A stretch of DNA of 64,000 nt from Xylogone sp. PMI_703 (taxonomy: Eukaryota; Ascomycota; Leotiomycetes), in assembly GCA_021399445.1 (NCBI GenBank), contig JAJTUQ010000004.1, positions 1,240,001 to 1,304,000 on the forward strand, in the 5' to 3' direction. This document shows positions 1 to 9,906 of this stretch, piece after piece; position 1 is the stretch's first letter; each line of letters begins with the position of its first letter. Below the pieces are notes generated by a model. That model had not been told where the DNA came from. It did not search any database and worked only from the letters and a program-made list of their open reading frames with translations. Made by a program: the position numbers and the translations under genes.

Positions 1-31
1 GCCTTCGCGGAGATGCTTGCATGACGCCTAC

Positions 32-1287
32 CTGATGCAGAGAGCGACCGAAGAACATGCGGAGGTGTGCCTCCCGTCGTCTTCATTCATTACCGCCACG
101 AAAAAATCTTGAATTTTACGATCAAGTTCTGTGAGCTCCAGAAGACCAGTTGTATGACAGGAGGAGGCGGAGCGTGTGATGTGCAAGACTTGGTCAAGTA
201 AAGATACTGCCTGTGCTTGCCATCCGAAACGATCAATATCAGGGTCGAGCAGATGGGATGACTTCGGTGAATCGTGATTGCTACGGTCAGGGAAGTAATG
301 CAGATGTCGAGACTGTTTTAATGGAAAATTCGGAGGCAGTAGGTCAGGATACTCTGTGCGGGGCAATAGAGCCTTTTGATTTACCTCTATCAAAATGATC
401 CTGGATACTACTTCAGTGAAGAGTCATGTGTATGGTTTAACAAGCACAAACCTTTCTAATATGGGAATCGCCCATGCTATATTTGTCTTCTGGTTTTCTA
501 ATAACTCATCGCTATTGAACCCCGGTTGATCTTCTGCAGGAAGATATAATTCTTTCATCAACCCTAAAACTTGAGTCAAACTTGAACAGGTACCGATCGA
601 TATATATGCGGCTTCCGGGCGGCCACAAATGTATTCGTAAGCGGCGATCAGGAACGCTACCTGGACTAAAGGCAAGGATGCGCATGCTGCAGCTTGAGTT
701 AGAGCGAAGAGCGATTTGGTGGTCGAGTAGAACCATTCTCGGGACGGAGAAGTCGAGCTTGAGGACCGACTTAACGTTGGGGATATGGTGACCAGGGCCA
801 TTCCCAGGAGTAAGATGGAGAAGTCGGCCGGTGGCGCATTTGCACCCCGGTATTTCGAAGCCGTTTGGTAGAAAAGCTCCGATGAAATAATGGGATACCG
901 GTAATGAAACGTTCGAAAGTACTGGTCGCCAACACTGTCCACAGAATGGTTAATACGCCTAATCATCTCTTGTACCCGCTGATTAACCGATTCGTTGAGA
1001 GACTGAGATGGGGTATATAGTGAGCATTGGGAAAGAGGAGACGCAGAGAGGTGCATATGTTGATCGGGTTGCTCAAGATCAAGCTCATTCGAAGAGCATA
1101 AGGTAGCCAGAGGCACAAAGTTTCTTCCTGGATTGTGCTGGCGCTGGCCTTTCCTGCTGCTGAAATCGTATCGACAAGTCAGCTTACGAGCTGTGCAGAA
1201 GCCGCAGGCTGGTAATGCCTTATCACATGCTTTCTTCCGCACATTGCAAGCTCCACAGACATATTGAGCCCTCTTTGGGGTGCCCAT
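32..1287 (-). CDS. Zn2Cys6 transcription factor, 3' part beyond the window
   Basis: Fungal binuclear zinc-cluster regulator. The N-terminus shows a full C6 cluster, C11-x2-C14-x6-C21-x6-C28-x2-C31-x6-C38, followed by a basic linker; the rest resembles the fungal_trans middle homology region, with the typical ...AIPILER- junction. Exon 1 is 452..1287 (ATG at 1287) and exon 2 is 32..400, joined across a 51-nt intron (401..451) that restores the frame as LER-IILIEVNQKALLP. A donor (GTAGGC) at 31..26 indicates that the gene continues past the left edge, so the C-terminus is missing. It is transcribed away from the reductase at 1756 across 468 bp, so it may regulate that gene (inference). The DNA-binding class is certain; the target is unknown. 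Confidence 0.85.
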
Positions 1288-1755
1288 GGCTGCCGTAGAC
1301 GAACCAGCCTATATAGAGCTGTTTGTTCAATTGATGTTGGTTTGTGTTATTCCTTTCATATCCAACTGCCGCCGCGGCTAGCCTATTCAGTGGTGGGTTG
1401 ATAAAGAGTACCAGTATTCACCGCCCAACTAGACAGCCTGTCAGCACGAATATTACATATATTTAAGGCATCAATTTAGGTATCAACAGGCAGAATGTGT
1501 CCGATTGGGCGGTGAATACTGGCAGTTAATCCTAAAAAGGCCTAGCACTCCCTGAATGTGGCGGCCGCCACTTACCTGATTGAGATGGTCCAGTTTATTA
1601 TTAGCTATGCTATGAAACTACTATTTGATATATATAGGATATGCAATCCCATGAAAAGCCGTCCCTTCTTTTATCCTTATCTCAGCGAGAGGAAGAGTCG
1701 AACCTAGCATATTTGGGCGTATTAAACTACCATCCAGATCACCAAAGCTCGAACC
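1288..1755. promoter_or_regulatory. Divergent intergenic region between regulator and MDR reductase
   Basis: This 468-bp stretch between two divergent starts must hold both promoters. Its only conspicuous structure is the inverted repeat at 1411-1522. No coding potential is seen. Confidence 0.6.
1411..1522. repeat. 112-bp element bounded by perfect 18-bp inverted repeats
   Basis: CCAGTATTCACCGCCCAA at 1411..1428 is repeated in exact inverted orientation at 1505..1522, and weaker similarity extends inward. The AT-rich core is about 76 bp. It resembles a small MITE or a solo foldback, but I could not identify a convincing target-site duplication. Confidence 0.6.
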
Positions 1756-2859
1756 ATGGCGTCCCAGCCAGAAGAATTGACAGCCCAATTACAATGTCTA
1801 CAGAAAGGTGGTCCTTTTAAGATCGTCCATGTCCCAAAACCGGCAACTATCGCCGCCGACCAGGTGCTAATCCGCCAGCGTGTAATCGCCCTTAACGGTC
1901 TGGACTGGAAGCAGCGTGATTTTGCAATTCATATCGAGCGTTGGCCACATGTCCTTGGCATTGAAGGTGCTGGCGTTATAGAGCTCGTCGGCTCAGATGT
2001 CAAAGATCTCGCGCCTGGAGATGAAGTTACGGCTTGGATGGCTGGCAGAGCCCATAACCAGAACTGGGGCGGTGCTTATCAAGAACACGTCGTTATGCCA
2101 GCACGCTATGTAGCCAAGAAGCCTAAGAATATCAGCCTCGAGGAAGCTGCTTCTTTGCCGTAAGCTTGTTCTCTCTACGTCTAGATTGGGTGATTCTCCT
2201 TTCACTGACAACTCAGTATCTGTTACAATACAGCGATCTGTGGTCTTTATGGATTGAACCTTAGGATCCCGATTCCTCCTTTCGATGATCCAGCGGTTAC
2301 TGAGCAGGCGCCTTCATCTATTCTCATCCTTGGAGGTAGCTCAGCCATTGGTGCTGCAGCCATCCAACTCCTCCGGCTAGCATACCCTCAACTACTCATT
2401 TTTGCGACAAGCTCCCCCTCGAATCACGAACGCGTGCTCTCCCTCGGAGCGACACAACCCTTTGATTACCACTCTTCCACTCTTGTAGCAGATATCAAGG
2501 CTGCTTCACCTGCTGCTCGCGGGGTGGAAATGATCCTCGACTGTGTGTCGGCTGGTGCGGCGCAGACAGATATCTACGATGCACTCGATGTTACCGGGCC
2601 TAAGAAGTATGCTGCTGTGATCTCGGGCATTGAATTCCCAGTACCGGAACATGTCACAAAGTTGGACATCAGTGGCTGGGCTTTGGTCGATATGCCAGGC
2701 GGAGAGCGGATCATCCCTGCACTCACATGGCTCATAGAAACAGGCAAGTATCGGGTGCCACTACCGGTTAAGGTAGTAGCAGAGGGATTAGATCAAATAC
2801 CAAACGTCCTTGACCAAATCAAGAGCGTGACAGGGACGAAATTGGTAGTGAAGTTGTAA
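1756..2859 (+). CDS. MDR-family (zinc-type alcohol dehydrogenase-like) enoyl/quinone reductase
   Basis: Medium-chain dehydrogenase/reductase of 348 aa. Exons are 1756..2159 and 2217..2859; the 57-nt intron (2160..2216) splices to ...EEAASLPICYNTA. The N-terminal GroES-like fold has GIEGAG where zinc enzymes carry GHEGAG, and no catalytic zinc ligands are evident, pointing to a zinc-independent NADPH enoyl or quinone reductase of the ToxD/trans-enoyl-reductase type. A Rossmann segment (ILGGSSAIGAAAIQL) lies near residues 165-180. Such proteins often work with a polyketide synthase, but none is in this window. It is divergent from the Zn2Cys6 gene. The superfamily is sure; the substrate is unknown. 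Confidence 0.85.
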
Positions 2860-3394
2860 CGATGTTTATTTACTTGAAAACACTGAACTGCTATCAGTAT
2901 TACATCTTCATGAATTTATGTACTAGATTATATCCCTAGAGAAAACAGTCAAAATTATACATCAGTCCATCTGATTTCGTCAAGCCGGTTATAGCTGGCA
3001 GCCAATGCGGCGTTCATCATCCATTCCTGGTGTAATAATTTGACGGGGACCTAGTTGGGTTCCATGCTGCGCGGGTCCACCACGTACCAGTGTCGAGATC
3101 CGATGCGGTGCCCTTAGATAATAGGTCGGAGCGGTGATAGTGGCATCGTATAGAGAGTTACTTAGCAGACTTTTAAAAATGGAAGCGGGCTGTTATCTGT
3201 AGCTCATGCCGGAAGAGTCCTTTCCATAGGAGGTAGAGGGCTGTAGAGGAGGATTCGATTGTACTAGCTGTTCGAAACTCGTAAATAAAATCAAAAACTG
3301 CCGGCGTAAATGCCGAATGATCTCATTTGATAGTAGCTAAAGTAGCTGAATGAGTCTGCATGTGCAGTGCAAAAGTAACCACCCAAGACGCACT
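2860..3394. other. Intergenic, no gene seen
   Basis: This 535-bp convergent spacer between the reductase and the glutamine-synthetase-like gene holds the 3' ends of both. I see no coding, RNA or repeat structure in it. Confidence 0.5.
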
Positions 3395-4702
3395 TTAAAA
3401 GTACTCCAAGAAGCGAAGCCGCCTCTGCTCGTCATTCATCTTCCCGAACTCCTCCACCTCTTTATCCTTGACGGAGATATACCACTTCAGCAGGTTCTCG
3501 CCAATCAAAACCTCCATAGTAGTATCTTTTCTCAAGCAAGCTAACGCTTCTTTCAACGTGGTTAGCATGCCCTTAGCTAGCCCATACTCGACTCTTTTTT
3601 CCTTGTCCATCTGATCTGGGAAGAACTTGCAATCCTTCCAAGCCAGCTCTATCTTACTTCCAAGCCCATGCAAGCCAGCTAGCAAAGCCGCTGCAACGAA
3701 CAAGTAGGGATTGGCGGTGCCGTCTATCATGCGGAACTCCCAATGCCAATCACTGATCTTTCTCACTGGTAGGTCGCGGTTATCGGTGTCAAATCCGATC
3801 CATTTGCCTGCAGCATCGCTGACTGAGCGGACGTAGCCGTCGTAGTTTGCCATCCCAAATGCGCAGAGCGAGCCCGTGTGGTCGAGGATACTAGCAAGGA
3901 AGTTGTCAAGTGAGTCGCGTGAGAGCTTGTCGAGGGAGAGATGGAGGTGCAGGCCGTTTAATGGCCCAGACAGCGTCGGTTTCGGTGTCATGGTGGCCTT
4001 GAGCTTCCGACGTACACATATGGCGCGGATGGCTTCTTGCGCCAGAACCAGAGAATCGACGGCCTTGAGGGCGCGCTCCGGAGCAAGTGCAATCTCTAGC
4101 TGATCATAGGCTTCTGCGTGGAAGTGGTGGATCTCGATGGAAGACTGCTCGAGGGCATCACCAATCTCCTCGACCAGATCCAACGTATCTCCACGCAGTC
4201 CAGCGGTTCTCGAGTAGCCATTCAGCCGGTCCATCGGCTTAACGATGCTGTTTGAAGCATCCAGGAGCACGAACTCGATCTCGAAGCCAATCCGGACTTT
4301 GGCGCCCCATTCTTTCTCGAGTTGTTCGAGGGCCCGGACCAGCAGCATGCGAGGGCACCTATCGAACCCTGTCTCAGCATCTTTTTGGTCGACGAAGCTC
4401 ATCACGGCCGCGTGGCCAGTCTCGAAGCCGCAACGACGCAAGGAGGACCAGTCAGGGCATAGATGCCATGTTTCGTGGTAGTCACTCAGGGAGAAGATTC
4501 TCGGGGCGGTGGAAATGGGTATGAGCATGCTGTTCTGAGCAACGCAGATGGATTCGCTGCCACTGGCGATTCGGAAGCAGCGGGCGATGGGGACAAATCG
4601 GGCGCGCAGCACGCCAGAGTAGTCAATCCATTGGATGCGGATGTACATGATGGACGGGTTCTCCTGGAGGAACTTCTCGAGCTTCTCCTCGTCCAGTGAC
4701 AT
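3395..4702 (-). CDS. Glutamine synthetase-like protein (FluG C-terminal type)
   Basis: Single-exon 435-aa protein of the glutamine synthetase superfamily. The beta-Grasp start (IMYIRIQWIDYSGVLRARF) is followed by the catalytic domain with GFEIEF (metal-binding Glu), NGLHLHLS in place of the usual GxGxHxHxS, and the C-terminal FRMIDGTANPYL block followed by an AAALLAG helix. These match the ATP-dependent amide ligase fold. It lacks the amidohydrolase half of fungal FluG, so it is the stand-alone form, likely a gamma-glutamyl-amine or similar ligase rather than housekeeping GS (inference). The ATG at 4702 sits in a good context and begins MSLDEEKL. Substrate uncertain. Confidence 0.85.
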   Translation of the reverse strand: MSLDEEKLEKFLQENPSIMYIRIQWIDYSGVLRARFVPIARCFRIASGSESICVAQNSMLIPISTAPRIFSLSDYHETWHLCPDWSSLRRCGFETGHAAVMSFVDQKDAETGFDRCPRMLLVRALEQLEKEWGAKVRIGFEIEFVLLDASNSIVKPMDRLNGYSRTAGLRGDTLDLVEEIGDALEQSSIEIHHFHAEAYDQLEIALAPERALKAVDSLVLAQEAIRAICVRRKLKATMTPKPTLSGPLNGLHLHLSLDKLSRDSLDNFLASILDHTGSLCAFGMANYDGYVRSVSDAAGKWIGFDTDNRDLPVRKISDWHWEFRMIDGTANPYLFVAAALLAGLHGLGSKIELAWKDCKFFPDQMDKEKRVEYGLAKGMLTTLKEALACLRKDTTMEVLIGENLLKWYISVKDKEVEEFGKMNDEQRRLRFLEYF

Positions 4703-5202
4703 GGTGGGAGGAGAGGGCGGCGTATCTAGACGGGATCAAAGTATCGAGGTGCCCGATGGAGCTGAAGAAGTGTCGGTCTGAGATGAAGAAAGGCAGAATA
4801 CGGTGATGGCTGGGAACCGGGAGGTGGGGGAGGGGGGCAAGACCTGCTTAGAGGTGAAAGATGAGAACAAAGAGAAAAGGGTAAAAGAGACTCTTCTTTT
4901 CTTTGACTCCCAGCGTCATATGGAGCGGGTTTTGTATGAAGTATAAACACCAACAAGTTCCAGTGGATCGATCGATCTTATCTCCCAACATCACTATTGT
5001 CAATACCAAGACTGTCCCTTTTCAGACAAGGACAGAGGATCAGTTAGGATAAACAACTAGGTAGAGCTCGTGGTACGGAGTAAGAATACAGTCATATATT
5101 TGTTAGTATTACTTTAGCCAGGAAATTGAATTCAATTAGTACCTATACTTGTATTCCCTGCCAGTGATCAATGGTTAGAAATTGCGTCCATTAACCCTGT
5201 AC
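4703..5202. promoter_or_regulatory. 5' region of the glutamine synthetase-like gene
   Basis: 500 bp with strong purine/pyrimidine asymmetry (G-rich runs on the plus strand around 4800-4860), consistent with a pyrimidine-rich fungal promoter for the minus-strand gene. No gene seen. Confidence 0.45.
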
Positions 5203-7805
5203 TCATCGCCACCATATGAAAATCAGATCATCGTACGTCTTCTCATAATCGAGGTCCTTCGCCTGAGGAGAACGTAAGAGCAGAAGATGAGTCGACTCTT
5301 CTTTGAGTCTCGTTGACTCTTCTTTCTCTGCTGACCCCTTTTCTAGTGCTTGCGATAGCTTGAAAAGCGACCTGGCATGCTCAACTGGCATGCTCACCTT
5401 GTGCCTCTCCGTGATGATTGATGCCTCTCTTAGATGCTTTCTATTTTGGTTAAAGAACGTAAGCCTTGCTAATTCGACACAATATGAGCAAAGGGGTCAC
5501 GTACATGGCAGTTCCGACCTTGTTTTGATCAAGAGCTGCACATCCCATTCGATACACACACGCCCCACAAAAGGGATCTGAAAGCAGATTGTCCCCTGAT
5601 ATCCACTTGTTGTAAGCTTCTGTGAAGTGTTTCTCTGCTGACTTGAAATCACCATCAGCTCGATCCACGGTTCCGAGGGAGTAGTTGGTGCTACAGATTA
5701 GTTAGAACCAAGAGTGGGAAAGAATAAAAAGGAGACCCTACTAGGCTATCATGGCCCAGTTGTACGGCTTAGCAGCCTCAAGTTGACAGAGACCTTGAGT
5801 CAAAATATCTCTTGAGCGGTGATTTTGCCCTGCCCAGATCAGATTGGTGCCCATTCCCCATTTCAAAATCGCAGGCCACTCCATCTTGTTCTCGCTGTTG
5901 TCCTTAGCCCAGTCAAGCCAGTGATCGCGCCTTCTCCTGGAAGCTCACTGCTGACACAAAGTTGTTCGTGGAAGCGATACCATCGGCAAGGTTCTCAGCA
6001 CACCATGCCTGTTCACGAAGGTTGGGTGGCTGATCTGTGCCAAAAATCTCGTAGGCCAGCCTGAGTTGTTCAATTCCTTCCTTGGCTCTGCCTACTCGCG
6101 CCAGCGCTTGGCCCCAATGAGATGCGAAGCCACCCTCAATCTCAATTTGGATGCCCCGTGGTTGGGGTGGGATCGTGGAGATGGCCATGGCGTTGACTTC
6201 TAAAAGATCGAGGAGATCGCTGTAGCCGTTGGTTTCGATAAGATATCTGCGATTCAATTAGTTTCTCTACACAGCATACATTATATAGGACAGTGATTAC
6301 CGCTGGCACGCATTGTTTAGGCTACAATATAACACTGATGCCGAAAACGTGGAGTTGGCTTTCTTCTCTTCGCGGAAGGAATCTCTCAAGCTGAGAACGT
6401 GTGGGAGGTAGAGGGCGCATGGTTTCCACATGTGGTACATATGGGCGAACTCATCGTCTTTCCGCGGGAAGGCAGCAGAGACCAATATGGTCGCGTCGTC
6501 GAAGCTCTTTTGGCGGTCTTCAGGGCTCATGAAGTATTTGAATGATGTCTGCACAAGCCTGTGAATCGAAAATGATCGATTCTCTTTATTGCGTTTGACA
6601 AGAGCAAGAGTCATTAGAGTCTCCATCTCATATGAAAAATCGAAAGGACTGTTACAGAATTTGAGAGAGTCTGGGAAAATATCTGCTGTCCTGGGTTCAA
6701 AAAGAGCTTGAGGAATGTTGTCCGGGGAGAGAAAAGCCAGCACACCTAGAATGGCGCAAGCTTTTTCACTCAGAGACTGGAATGACAAAGTCCAGAGAGC
6801 ATTGATTGAATTGTTCCCAAAAATGCCATGCACCTTCTGTGGATGCTGCTTGTACATTTGAACAAACTCCTCAATAGACCAGGAGCGGCGTTGAATCAGA
6901 CTAGCCATAAAAGACAAGGCGAGGGCATGTCCACCGAGGTTAAGAGAGAGCTCATGTGCACTACGAGCCTCTTCCTTGGTCAATTGTTTGCTGATGTCGG
7001 CTGAGAGTAAATGGATCAGAAATTGAGAGCCCGTCCCGGTATCCCATTCTGTGATTTCAAGCCCACCATCAGTAGGATAGAATGCGAAGTTATGGTTGCG
7101 AGTCGTGATGATCACTTGACCTCGAGATGCAGTCGGCCAGTATCTCATCAGCAGGTCGACAAATTCAACATTGTCGAAGATCAAGAGCCATCGGCATCCT
7201 AGATACATGTATTAGCAGGGAACATAGCATTACTCATTAGTCTCACCGGTGTTTTGGAGCCAGCCCAAAACAAGGGTCCTATTATGATCATGGTCTTTCG
7301 GTTGAGCACCTGGAAGCTTTAATCGCACAGCAATATCGGTAAAGCTTTGTCGAATGGTGACTTCCTTCTCACCCGATATCCAGAACATAGCATCTAGCTC
7401 CTTGCGCTGAATTCTGGTCTCAGCGTACCGCAGAGCAACGGCACTCTTGCCCACCCCGCCAACTCCGTGTAAAGCGAGCGACCGAATTGGTTGACAGGCA
7501 TCTTCGAATCTGTTATTGAAGTACTTGTCAATTTGGATGATATCTTCCGTGCGATCGAAGAACCGGAACGTTCTCGAAGTAGGATAAATGAAGCAAGGAA
7601 GGCTCGCTGGCTCGTCCCGACTCGGGCGAAGCGATGGCTCGGAAGCGGCCAAAGCGGATTGTAGTTGGTTTAAATCATCGAGCCCTGATAGCCCAGACAT
7701 CCTCTCTAGACGAGTGACTGCATCATCAATTTCGGAATCGAGAGTGTTAAACTTTTTTTCGAGGGGCTCCCAGGTAGTGTTGTCTTTCAACGGGTTAAAC
7801 GACAA
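5203..7805 (-). pseudogene. NB-ARC/TPR (NLR-like) gene, frameshifted and apparently 5'-truncated
   Basis: STAND NTPase resembling fungal NLRs. Reconstructed exons are 7247..7805, 6301..7198, 5742..6246, 5505..5690 and 5203..5440, with 48-64-nt introns. It shows Walker A (GVGGVGKSAVALRYA), Walker B (CRWLLIFDNV), a sensor-type RGQVIITTRN block and TPR-like helices ending at 5203. Splice phases close everywhere except inside exon 3: QEKA continues as RDHWLDWAKDN only in another frame. Restoring two bases in the GCGCG run near 5928-5934 mends it, so a 2-bp dinucleotide contraction is likely. Upstream the frame is open to a stop at 7866..7868 without an ATG (7805 is a TTG; the first in-frame ATG is at 7700), and no recognisable N-terminal effector domain is found. 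A sequencing error could explain the shift but not the missing start. Confidence 0.75.
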
Positions 7806-8401
7806 GATTTGGACGACGTAATGAGACTTATACGTTGAGCAACATTCTGCATCCTCCCAAATAAACTAATGGCTAAATAAGGAAAGATAGCAATGAGCTA
7901 GCTATACGAAACCAAGAAGAGCCAAGTCGAACCGACAATATATGCTTACCCACTGCAATAACGGACACTATATAAGGAAAAGCACAAGGCTAGTGGTGCT
8001 ATGGATACTTCGTTCCCCCTCCCTTGCGCACACAAACAAAGAGATGCGCAAGTTGCACTGGACCGCTCTAAACCATATTCGTACTTACATACAGTGTGCA
8101 AGTACTAATCCATATTTGTGGAGCTTTAATTAACTCAATTTCTTTCTTTGTACTACTGTAGTACATTTGGTGTGTAAGACAAGAATGCACAGGAGTGGCT
8201 GAGTTATCCCTTTCCCAACACCCCTCAGGTAGAACCGGTGCAGTTTAGAGATGGAAGGCTCCTGCGAAGCAGACAGACGATCCTACAAATTGCACCTGCC
8301 CTTTTGGATTATCGCAGTAGGCCCGGGAGAAATGGATGAAAGTACCAGTATACACACTTCTCAAAGGAAAGATACTAAGCGTAACTCTCTCGACCTTTGA
8401 A
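7806..8401. other. Intergenic, no gene seen
   Basis: I searched the minus strand for an upstream exon of the NLR-like gene carrying an effector domain and found none with a recognisable domain and a matching splice phase. Otherwise featureless. Confidence 0.45.
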
Positions 8402-9382
8402 CTAGCATTCCAGTTTCGCCGCTTTTGCAAGGGCCTTGCAGCTGGTTAGAAAGCCCCAGGCTCGAGCACAGTTGAACTCGTAAGATGCTTTTGCATATGG
8501 AGGACTATCTGTTCCACAGCCATCCTTCAGCATAACGGTGTCGAAGCCTTGAGCGTGAGCGTCTTGTAGAGTAGCGCCGACGCATTGATCGGTATTGACG
8601 CCCGCAAATAAGAGGGTCCGGATTCCTTTCTTTTTGAGATATTCGCCAAAAGCAGACTTCTCATTCCAGAGACCAGAATTGCGATTTTTGTCAATCCAGA
8701 CGTCTGGTCGGGCCGCCTTCTTGCCCTCCTCGTACGCCCCAGCTAATGGCCCATGCAAAGCAGTATTCCATGTCCCTTTCATCATGGCCCGGCCGGCATT
8801 GACTCGGCCACCATCTTCCAAGGTGATCTCTCCGAGTTCCGTGCCTGGTAACTTAACAAGATTCGGCTGTTCGCCGCATTTGATGAAGTTCGCGGGGTCG
8901 TCAGGATCACCCTGCCGGTCCCCTAGGCTGTAGTCGACTTTTGCCGTATTGACATTGAAAGCAAACACACGAACTTCAGCTGGTGGCATGTTGGCGAGGT
9001 TCTCTTCGGTGAGACCCCAGTTGAGCCAGATGATCTGGAGACCAAGCTTGCGCGCGGCCGGTATGGCGTATTGGAGGATCGCATCTTGAGCAGCATACAT
9101 AGGGGGAGCAGACGGCGGATCAAGTGCTTTGTTCAAGCTGATATTCTGCATGTCAATGATTACCAAGGCCGTCTTGTTTGGATCGATTTTGATATTGACT
9201 ATTTCGCAGTCAAGGTGGACACCGTTTTCCGAAAAGCTTGAGCTTGGATCTGCTGGGTGTGTGAGATCCCAACCATCAGGAGACCAAATCCAGGTGTTTC
9301 CATTCGTTCCAACAAGAATCCTCTGATGAGGTGGGTTCTCGAGAGAATGCTCCGTGAAATCCTGGGCCAATATGGTAGCCAT
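8402..9382 (-). CDS. Isochorismatase-like cysteine hydrolase
   Basis: Single-exon 326-aa member of the isochorismatase-like superfamily. The expected Asp-Lys-Cys triad is visible: ALVIIDMQN (Asp), MMKGTWNTALHGPL (Lys region) and GVNTDQCVGAT (nucleophilic Cys), followed by a typical DAHAQGFDTVMLKDGC stretch. An N-terminal extension of about 75 residues precedes the core. The ATG at 9382 (MATILAQDF) was chosen because the upstream codon at 9388 is GTG. Members hydrolyse amides such as N-carbamoyl compounds or nicotinamide. The nearby formamidase and TauD-type dioxygenase hint at nitrogen scavenging, but the substrate cannot be read from the sequence. Confidence 0.88.
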   Translation of the reverse strand: MATILAQDFTEHSLENPPHQRILVGTNGNTWIWSPDGWDLTHPADPSSSFSENGVHLDCEIVNIKIDPNKTALVIIDMQNISLNKALDPPSAPPMYAAQDAILQYAIPAARKLGLQIIWLNWGLTEENLANMPPAEVRVFAFNVNTAKVDYSLGDRQGDPDDPANFIKCGEQPNLVKLPGTELGEITLEDGGRVNAGRAMMKGTWNTALHGPLAGAYEEGKKAARPDVWIDKNRNSGLWNEKSAFGEYLKKKGIRTLLFAGVNTDQCVGATLQDAHAQGFDTVMLKDGCGTDSPPYAKASYEFNCARAWGFLTSCKALAKAAKLEC

Positions 9383-9906
9383 TTTCACAGATTAAGACAG
9401 TCGCCCTGTGTTTTGCCCTTTTGAGCTCTTTCGTATCAGCTGAATGGGCTGGAACATATACTTCAAAGAGATTCACGTACCTTATGGAAGTACAAGGGCT
9501 CAAGTCCCTAGTTATTCACGCTAGGACATGAAAGGGATAGCGTGCATCTTCAGACTAAGTTTTATGCATTATTTAAAGTACAGCGGAAGCTAGCACCATA
9601 AAGTAAGTATTATTCTTGCCTTTTAACTCTTTCTGCGAGAGCGAGGATTAGAGTGTTACTATCCGACAGTGCTGGATTATACCCTATTCCAAACCATTTC
9701 TTAATCTACCTGGTCTAGTGGAGGATGCACCTAAGTAGAGTAAGTGGTGGAAGAGAGGGTCATGGGCAAAAGGAATGAAGAGCTATTGGTACTTATATTC
9801 ATAATAGTTTTTTTATCAAGGAAGTAAGGGAGCAAGTCTTCGAACTGAGTTGATATGCTACACATATTTCGGGGATTCATGTAGAAACCGATTATAAGTA
9901 CTTATC
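9383..9906. other. Intergenic, no gene seen
   Basis: 524 bp between the hydrolase start and the transporter 3' end; AT-rich, no supported feature. Confidence 0.45.
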
